DNA from: Theocolax elegans
Lineage: Eukaryota > Arthropoda > Insecta > Hymenoptera > Cerocephalidae
Reading direction: 5' to 3'
NCBI GenBank assembly: GCA_026168455.1
Contig: CM047425.1
Location: 8,840,001-8,904,000, forward strand
Length of the DNA: 64,000 bases
This document shows positions 55,201-64,000 of the stretch, piece by piece. Within the stretch, counting starts at the first letter, position 1. Every line of letters starts with the position of its first letter. Position numbers and translations under genes: made by a program. The notes under the pieces were generated by a model that was not told the DNA's origin, made no database searches, and saw nothing but the letters and a program-made list of their open reading frames with translations.

Positions 55201-58200
55201 GTGAGTACCTTATGTATATATAGTATATTTGTATACTCTTGCTCTTGCTCTTGCTCTTTACCTATATTCTTACTTGCCTTACGCCTACCCTACCCTACCT
55301 CCTCTCTTCACCTGTAATCACTTGTGACTTGTGACTTCTGACTTGTGACCTACGAGGCTACCGCGACGTTACGTTGAAAACGCGAATTATGTAATTACCG
55401 AAGCCCTCCTGCGGGCTACGTGATGGCACAAGAGCACGTAAAAGTGCAAGTGAGTTTGGGAAATTGCAGTCTAGAACGATCAAGGGACCGAGAGGTGAAC
55501 GAGTCGCGTGAGGAACAACAGCCACCCAAAATAGACGATTAGACTGTACCTACAAAACTGTATCTTCTGCATCCTACTACTCAATCTTGTACATACGATA
55601 GTGCAGTTGATGTAAGCTCCCTTTAAATGCGGGGAGGGGGGAGGCTACGTATCATCAAAGTTTATATTTGAAATTGGGTTGCGATATCGGCACTACAAAG
55701 AAATTGATTGGGAAATAGGTTGGTTAAAATCAGCTTCCGTGTACGAGTCACGAGATTCGATATTGAGAGCGCGATCGAGAGAAAGAGGGATACAGGGAGG
55801 AGGAGGAGGAGGGAGGGGGAGGATGGGGGTAGGTGGATGAAGGAGAGGACGGAAGATATACAAGATAGAGTCGGAGGAGCAGGCAACGGGTGGGTGGTTG
55901 GGTGGTCATATAGAGGAATGCCACACCCATATGAGTGTCCGTATGTGTGAGTCTGTTTGCGAATCCGTGCATATACATGGTATGTATGCACGTCTACACG
56001 TTCGCGCGCGCGCGTGTGTGTGTGTGTGTCCGCGCACATATTATATATATACATATACATTCATCATATACATATAGACACACATACAAATTTATATATA
56101 GACATAGATGTGTACACAGTGGCGTTGGAAGCATGCACACTTGTGGAGTTAGTCGCGAATCTCTACTGGTGGTATATATACACCGTTTACGATGATACGG
56201 TAGGCTAGTATACCAATGCACTTTCCTAACTCGTAAAACTCACGTTGACTGCGGATATCAGTTAGCTTAGTCGGTGTACCTTCCGTCACATACATATCTC
56301 TCTCTCTCTTCTCTCTTTATGTGTGCGCATGTGTGTGTATATATACACATATAAGAGCAAACGATTTTTCCTCTTCTCACACGAGGGGGATGTATTTTCG
56401 CGCGATTTTGTTTGGCTAGGGTCTTTAACGATGTTTTTCCGAGTGATCCGTGAAGCCTTTCGTATACATGTATGTACGCACGCACACACAGAGAGAGTGA
56501 GATACGCGTAACCTTCCCTCAAGGGTGGTCTCTCTCACTCTCCCTCTCTCTTTCTCACCCCTCGAGGGGTGAATGCCTTCCAAGTTGTTCCTTCGTGGGA
56601 TGCGTACGTGCGCGCGCTTGCTTGGCACTTTAGGCCGACATGTGATGGGTGTGTAAGCGCGCGCAAGCGCTTCCATTAGTCCTACCCGGAACGACGATGA
56701 CAGTCAAATCCTTAGATTGATTATGCTCATGAACGGTATATTCCTGCGTGCGTGGGGGGTGGATGTGGATCCCAAGGATATACGTGTGTTACGACTTACC
56801 AGTCGAATCCTCTCTTCATCGTTTCTTCTATTTCGATTTCGATTCCCCTTTCTCATTCTCACGGGGAGTATGCGCCTTCTTTCTCTTTTTTTCTCTCGAT
56901 TCATTCATCTATCCGTACTTCTGGCTTATAATGATTCTGCGGCTCGTCGAAGATATTGCACCAGCTCGATTGTACGCAGACGAGCGGTGAGTGCCGTATA
57001 TGCGTGGAAACGACACACTCCATCCACCCTCGTCTCCCACCCTCTCCTCGTCCGTAGCTTTGCCGTCCTGCGCTGCACCACTCTGTCTCTTGCCTGATGC
57101 ACACGGATGGACCAACTATGTACGTGTATATATAGGTACACGGGGAATGCCACTCATACACGCACGAATTGGCAATAGGTACTCGCGAGCACACGTACGC
57201 GCATATAGACACGCTCGTGTACACGCTTGCTTCGTTCAATGCGATTGTCAATTCGTGAGCGCTCGCGTTTTCCAGAGGGTGCATTCATCGTCAAAGATTA
57301 CACTGATTTCATTTCAGAGCTTTCCATGCTCTAGCGATTATTCAATTCGGTTTGTTCAAAATGTTCCTACATTTCATCAATTACGTTCACTTCTTTCTTT
57401 TTCTACACGCTCATTTTTTTATCTGGCTTTATTCATTATTACTTTATTTAAATTATTTTACGACAGTGCAGGTATCATCGATAACTGATACTTATCATTC
57501 ATTTATTTAAATTGAAAAAATATTCATAAATTGAAATATATATATATATATATATACATTTAATCCTCCGATAAAAATAAGATTTTTATTAAGTCATTAA
57601 AAATTTGGCACTTGTATCTTAAGATAAATCGACTTAATGGCGTATACAAAAATGATACACGACGTTCGTATCTCGAGTAGTAAATATAGCGTAAAGAAAG
57701 GACGTAAAACTTTTCAGTAAAAGCTTATATATATATGTATACCATATATTCATCCTTACTATCATTATTCTCGCTCATCGATTATTATTTCTTAAGGTTA
57801 GTCATCGACGGATACCCACAATTTCCCGAATAAATTTCCAATACATATGATCCGCCTGTTAAACGGATTCGCCTACGTGTACGTGATGTGTTATACGTGT
57901 GCGTGCGATCGCGCGAATGTGTACGAGAGAAAAAGAGAGGATGAGTGTAAGGGGAAAAGTGTTTGGGCGAGACTAAACCGAAAGTAGTATAGGGAAAAGT
58001 GCGCATGTTGTTGAATTTTCGGCCCTTCAGGAGAGATTCCCCATTCTCCCCTTGAACGTTTCGTCTGCGTGTGATTGGCCGTCACGCTTCGGAGCTTTTT
58101 ATCGCCTACTAGATAACCGAGGAAACCAGGGGTGCTTTCCTTCTTCGTCCTTGAGACTCTCCTGAACGCTTTACCAAACGAAATAGATACGTTTTTTTTT

Positions 58201-61200
58201 TCTACTCCCTCGGTAATCCAAGTTTTTACTTATACTTTATCAGAGTGGGGCTACTTTCTCACATTCCTAATAATTTTCTTGTTTTCTTCGCACATTCTCA
58301 AGACAAAATGCCTCTCTTGTGGACGTTCCAATTTACCAAATCTTTTATATCTAACAGTTGTATTATAGTTAGTGTTAAAGTGCTACTTTTCATTTATAAT
58401 GACACAATTTTACCATTATTTACAACACAAACATATTTTTAAGTAACTTAATTCAAACTGAACCACTATTTTAGTTAGATATAAGAATTTGATGGTACAG
58501 ACGCTTAAAATGGATTTCACATTTAAATTCAACCGCACACTCAAATTTGATAATTTACATTTAAATTATTTGTAAAATTTAAAAACGACTTTTAAAGAAC
58601 GTTAAAGGTAAATTGAATTACGATTTTATTTAATTAAAACTTTAATTTACGTATATAAAATTTGGAATAAAAACTTTGTATTACTATAATAAAAACTAAT
58701 ATCATTTAATTATTTATTATTGAGGATGATAAATATACAACAAAACTTTTTTTTAGCTCGAACAATGCGGCTAAACACAGTTTGAAATTGTTGCTTCATT
58801 ACTTTTAATTCGAAGTAGCTTATAGCTATTTATCTCTATTTCTGTCTGTACATACCAGATATAAATTACATTAATTTTTACTGTAACAACGTGAGAACGT
58901 AATGTCTACTATAAGAAATTGAGATGTATTGCCCATCTGGTTATAGTCATACAATTTATTTACGATTATTGTATTTTTAATTTATTTTATTACTAGTATT
59001 GTTATACGCAAATTAGTTTGAAAATACACAATTTAATTTGAACATAACTTGATATATACTTAGATGTAATTTTTAAATTATATTTGATCTATATCAAATT
59101 ATTTATTTTTAATATACAGTTATATGTATGGGTAAATGTATATTTTATTATAGTAATTTGATAATATATGTCTATTAATAGTTTGCTTTAAGTGCATTTT
59201 ATTCTTGGTTAGACGTAACGTTTAATTCGTTTATCTTTATTACGGGCGACAGGTGGCTTCTTTAATAATGTTCGCAGCGTTGGTCCGATATCGAGGTGTC
59301 TTCTATTTCCAACTTGTACTCGACGTAATACATCTTTCTATGGATTCCTCGGGTTCGATCCAGTTTTCATAATGTGATTCATATTTTTTTTCTTTTTATA
59401 ATGTATTTAAAATATATAACTAAGTTACAATTCACCTATTATTAACCGATACGATGAATGTAATATAATTGTACTTTGTAATATATTTTCTTGTATAATC
59501 TATAAAGAGAGAATGGTAATTTTTGTTGGTCGAAAGTGTTAATCACAAGATGAAATTAGTTCCGAGGAAATATACTGGGCAATCGAGTAAATATATACTC
59601 TATGGAGATTCCTTCGTTTACTCGAGCCATCGTATAATCCATCGGCCTTTGTTGTACTACGGTCTTTCGCGACGGCTTTATCGCTATACCGAGTGCACCA
59701 GCGTCTTTTGCCGTAAAAGTGACCGAAAATCAATGAACGACCAACAAGTGGTTAGCTACTTACGCGGTATCGCGAGAAAATTGTGTTTTATTAGCAGTCG
59801 TTTCCTGCACCGCAATGATTACTTTTCTTTCATCTATATAGGTATCCCCTTCGTTTAATTACGGTATAAATATACCCAGGTATAAAAGAATTTTTATTGT
59901 CGAAAATTCCATTAATATACTTGACAGTACGTATACGCGAGATGCGTTGGGTCGAACTTCTTCGAAAAGTTATAAAAATCATAACGAACGTTTAAACTGG
60001 TGTATTGCGTTGCGTACTTAAAATATCTTGATAAATATTAGTGTTCGAGATGATTTGTATAATAAAGAAAGTACGAAAGGGGTGAAATGGGACAATATAG
60101 AGTATATAGGAAAATAAAGACAATAAACCAGTTGATTTTTGGTGAATAGTTTACAACAATCGGAATAGTTATCCTATAACGCTTCTGGTATTGTTTCCTT
60201 TCCACGCTCCATTTCACTCGAATGCCGAGTATAAAAAAATATTTCAAGAACTCTCTCTCTCTCTCTTTCTTTCTCTCAAACAGTATATTTCTTTCAAATG
60301 AACGGACACGATTGATCAATACGAGTGCCAGCAATTTTCGAGGTCGCGTTGTTGTTTTCTTTTTGCACATACGTACATACATGTATATTCTAAACCCTTT
60401 TGTACCCGGCTATAGTAATTCTCAGTGACTAGCCTTCGCTCGTGTACCACATCACATTGAATCGCACTCGATGGAGAGAAAGCACGCACGTTATGCATTC
60501 GCCGCGTCCGCGTGAAAAGCATCAACAGGGTGCAAACCTCCTCGTTAAATCAGCAAAAGAGAGAGGGTGAGAAAGAAACGAGTCTAGTCCATTCGACGAT
60601 ATTGATCCCTTCCTTTCTCTCTCTCTCTCTCCCTCTTTTTTATACCTTGACAAAATGTAGTTTTTTTTTCTCTTCTTCTACTCTCGCGCGGAGGCTTGAG
60701 CGATGCCGCGTGAGCTCTTTTTTCCACGCCACCACCCCCCTATACATTCTTTTTCGCTGACTATACTTTTTATTTTAGCCAATAATGCAACCCGGCAACG
60801 TCCGATCGATCTCGTCTCGCAGAAATCGGAATCCTCGAGCTTTCCCTTGGATTTACGCTTTCTTCTTTACCTTTCTTTCTCATCTGCCTCCCCCTCTTCT
60901 TTTTCTTTCGCCTTTTCTTTTCTACGACGCGTTGCGAGAGAGCTAACTTGGATATTCGTAAATTGCTTTTGGGGTAGCAGGTTGGTTAAGCGAGCTCTGC
61001 CATTCTTTCGTGTACTTTTCTCTCTTTTTATATATAGGTATATATACACGACCTCCTCGAAATGACGAAAGACACGAGCCATGGCACACTTAGCGTAATT
61101 CAGATTGCTTTTTTTCTCTCTCATATACTTTCAACGCGCGCGACCGCTTTGAATGACAATTATACTTTGGGGAATCAATCCAATTTGTACACTCTGCGAA

Positions 61201-63592
61201 ACGAATTTCAGAAGGTTCCACTTAAAATCGCAAATAGGATGACTTGTACAAATTATATAAAAAACTTTTAATAACGTCGCTTCAACGGTTAATTTTTACA
61301 CGTGCCCGATGGATGTTCGTTTCACGCTTTCTTTTACTTTTCTTTCCTTTTCCTCCAACTACCTCTATATTCGATTACATTGCAGTATTGGTTTTAAATG
61401 TCTGCTGTATACACCTATATATATATACATACACTTTTGTATTGAACTTTCAAACTAATTTACACTCTTCTTGATTTATCGTACACGTCTTTAATTTACC
61501 CTCGTAATTTCGCATTACGGCAACTTATATACGTATCTGTTTGTGTGTAATAAAAACAAATTGCAACTTCGTTGAATCACGCAATTAGACTGTGCGAAAT
61601 AAAAAATGAAGTAGGATTTTCGGTGGAGATTTTTCGTTGATTAGTCGTATACTGCGAAGTAAGTAAAGCTCGTTAAAATGATCTATCCAGAAATTATCGA
61701 TTAAATATTCAGTAAGCAACATCTAGTATAACGTATATTAGGTCGTAGGTTAAGCGCTCGCGAACCCCTTCAATTCCTTACGATAAAATATTCATACACG
61801 CGGATCACGCGAGCTTGCAGGAAGCTACATTACATATACACAATCGTCATGATTCAAGAAAAAAGGAAGAAAGGTATATATATATATATACACCTTGGAA
61901 TAAAAGAAATAAACTGGTCGGTCGATTATATATATATACATATACCTAACTTGTATATACATATTATCTCTCCGTTGAAGAGAGAGAAAGAGAGAGGGAG
62001 GATAATTTTTTTGAGGAATAAACGCCCGGCTAGGTACGACATGCAACAGATACAACAGAGGGGTGAAGGGAGGGAGGGGGAGGGGTAGGAGTGGGACGGG
62101 GGGGGGAGAGGAGGCAGGCGAGGCTTCTATAGTGTTTACATCGTTGCCGCCGGTGCCACGGCGCACATGGCGCAAGCAGCTGCTGTCCGTTACAGGAAAT
62201 GAAATATTGCGGCAACGGGGTGATTCATGAATGTCGATATCTCTACTGCGCGACTTCGGTCACTGCGTTGCGTATATATTATACGTGAAGCACCGAATGG
62301 GCACCCCTTAATTCTATTAATGTTACCAAATTGATAGGACTGGACGTGTATATGTACGCACACACACACACATATACCCTGTTCATTCTATTCTTAATTA
62401 CTTCGAAATCCCAGAGGAACTTAACACCTGATTAATTTTCTTTTTGTTGCTGTAGTTCATTACCTTTTTTACTATTCTACACGATTTTTCATTATATCAC
62501 TGTAATTAGTTTCACGTACATCTTTGATAAATCTATCCAATGTTTCGTTAGAAAGGTTTGATTTATTTTTGTTTATTTTTTTTTCTATACTTGTCTGTAT
62601 TTATTAACCAGTTAAACATTTAACACAATATAATGTTAACACATTTGATGATTTATTCTTATTATTAAACTTTAAATGTAGAGAAATCGCAATGATAAAT
62701 ATTTTCAAAAATTCGAAAAAGGCCGTTACTCTGGGAAATTCCACCAACCATAGTGGACAAAGGGTATTATGGGCCTGCTTTATTAAAAAAATAAAGCATT
62801 TTGTTCGGAAAGACCAATAATTATATATAGATAAATATTTTCCTAATCTAAGGAGGCTGGATACACGTTAATGTAATAACAGTTAAAAACTAATATATTT
62901 TAGTCTTATTAGAAGATAACACACTTATAATAGTAGGAATTATTGCATTATGCTAGTTAAACTTCCTTGATAAAATTACTTAACTTAATACAGTTAAGAC
63001 TTCTAGACTGAGTGAGTAGTTGCAATGTATTTACTACATGATCAGGTAGATAACAAAAACTAATTATGATTAAGCTCGAAGATACATCTTTCCTTGTCAA
63101 TCGTATACTCAAATGAATTCTTCTATTGCCAATATCAACGAAATAATACAGTGTCACCTGTATATTGTGCAATTACAGATACTTGAAATTAAAATACTTT
63201 AAGCATAATGTAACGTTTCTACTTACTGTAACTTGATTAATATCGTCGTGATTGTCTCAGAATTTTTTTATTATTCATTCTACAAATGTAATATCTGCAA
63301 AAGTACTTTTTCCAAAGTATAGAAGCAGTCTCCTTTAAGTCGATCGAAAATTTTCTTTCACCGTGCCAGCAGCGACTTTCTTCTTTTTTTTCATCCGAAA
63401 AATTTTAATCACCCACTGAGATATTCCGGTAATATACGCGAATATCTCCGGGGATGGATTACCTACTTTGCTGGTGATTACCGTGATTTATTACAGCGAC
63501 TCCCGAGTGATGGAACTGACGCAGTCTGCTTGAGCCCCCCAAATTAAGATTCTAGATGCCCTTTAATTGCAATAGCCGTGGTGAAGGAAACT

Positions 63593-63631
<39 letters not shown>

Positions 63632-64000
63632 GATCCCTTATTGCCCTTTCTTTCTCTCGTATCAGAAGGGAACGAAGGTTTTACCTAAGGAAAAGATAAA
63701 TGATCGAAGCATCCCCAATACTCAACTCTGAAAGGAAAGGATATATTTGTCGCGTAGAAACGGAAATAAGAAAGATTGAATCAACTAATTAACAATATAT
63801 TAGAGTTTAATATTACTTTTAAATGCTGATTCTATTATTAACTTTATAATTGATAAATTTATATAAACTATAAATCAAAATACTTGCGTGCATTTGTATA
63901 ATAATTTTATTTTTGTGTCATGAAAAATTTATTACTGCCAATATTTGTACACAACATTACACAACGACATTATTCAAGCATACAGTTATCGAAAATTTGG
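55201..64000 (+). other. Start of a very long first intron of the scratch-like gene
   Basis: It begins with the donor GTGAGTACC and a CTCTTG repeat (55236-55258). AT-rich DNA alternates with GC-richer patches at 55400-57280 and about 60400-61080. An 18-bp perfect palindrome, TCACCCCTCGAGGGGTGA, lies at 56555-56572, and (CT)n at 63601-63627. A compact block at 63330-63580 with several homeodomain-like motifs is a candidate enhancer. No exon was recognised in this stretch. Confidence 0.5.
63330..63580. promoter_or_regulatory. Candidate intronic enhancer rich in homeodomain-type motifs
   Basis: Unlike its surroundings this block is non-repetitive. It contains GGATTA (63455-63460) and GATTACC-type sites on either side of CTACTTTGCTGG, plus TTTAATTGCAAT, resembling Otx/Bicoid-class and Antp-class homeodomain sites. 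The call is inference from motif clustering. Confidence 0.3.

Noticed and set aside
59340..59375. tRNA T-arm-like GGGTTCGATCC
   Set aside because: No matching acceptor, D or anticodon stems could be drawn around it.
59523..59858. 111-codon plus-strand frame
   Set aside because: No recognisable domain, no splice context, and composition like the surrounding non-coding DNA.

Overview
This is a eukaryotic, insect-type window. Genes are interrupted by short AT-rich GT..AG introns, the intergenic DNA is AT-rich, and two CpG-rich islands packed with dinucleotide and purine/pyrimidine repeats stand out. Gene content and codon use fit a holometabolous insect. The sequence style suggests Hymenoptera, perhaps a bee, but that is an inference and not proven. 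No viral, CRISPR or bacterial feature is present.

Region 1 (1-17.6 kb) is a compact block of housekeeping genes. In order these are: the 3' end of an IFT122 gene (intraflagellar transport, + strand); a nine-exon secreted CUB-domain protein (+); prostaglandin E synthase 2 (PTGES2, - strand, tail to tail with the CUB gene); a roughly 3.25-kb foldback repeat; kanadaptin (SLC4A1AP, +); and the mitochondrial m-AAA protease AFG3L2 (+). I assembled the exons of every gene whose two ends lie in the window. Each gives an uninterrupted frame divisible by three across all junctions: CUB 380 aa, PTGES2 397 aa, kanadaptin 496 aa, AFG3L2 792 aa.

Region 2 (17.6-64 kb) is a gene-poor developmental-regulator landscape. 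It holds two Scratch/Snail-superfamily zinc-finger genes arranged head to head. The minus-strand gene (scratch, five exons, 24947-33140, 686 aa) is complete, with an N-terminal SNAG motif, a long Gln/Pro tract and five C-terminal zinc fingers. The plus-strand gene starts at 54840 with another SNAG motif, and only its first coding exon is in the window. About 21.7 kb separates the two start codons. That interval has CpG-rich islands at roughly 34.3-36.6 kb and 51.3-55.2 kb, and several compact higher-complexity blocks that look like candidate enhancers. I see no convincing protein-coding gene between them.

The oddities most worth checking are: the foldback element with its locally duplicated PTGES2 upstream flank; a short palindromic element inside the last AFG3L2 intron; the divergent scratch pair; an X-box and a Snail/Scratch-type E-box near the scratch genes; and a recurring CCCTCGAGGG-type palindrome. 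I found no novel multi-gene system.
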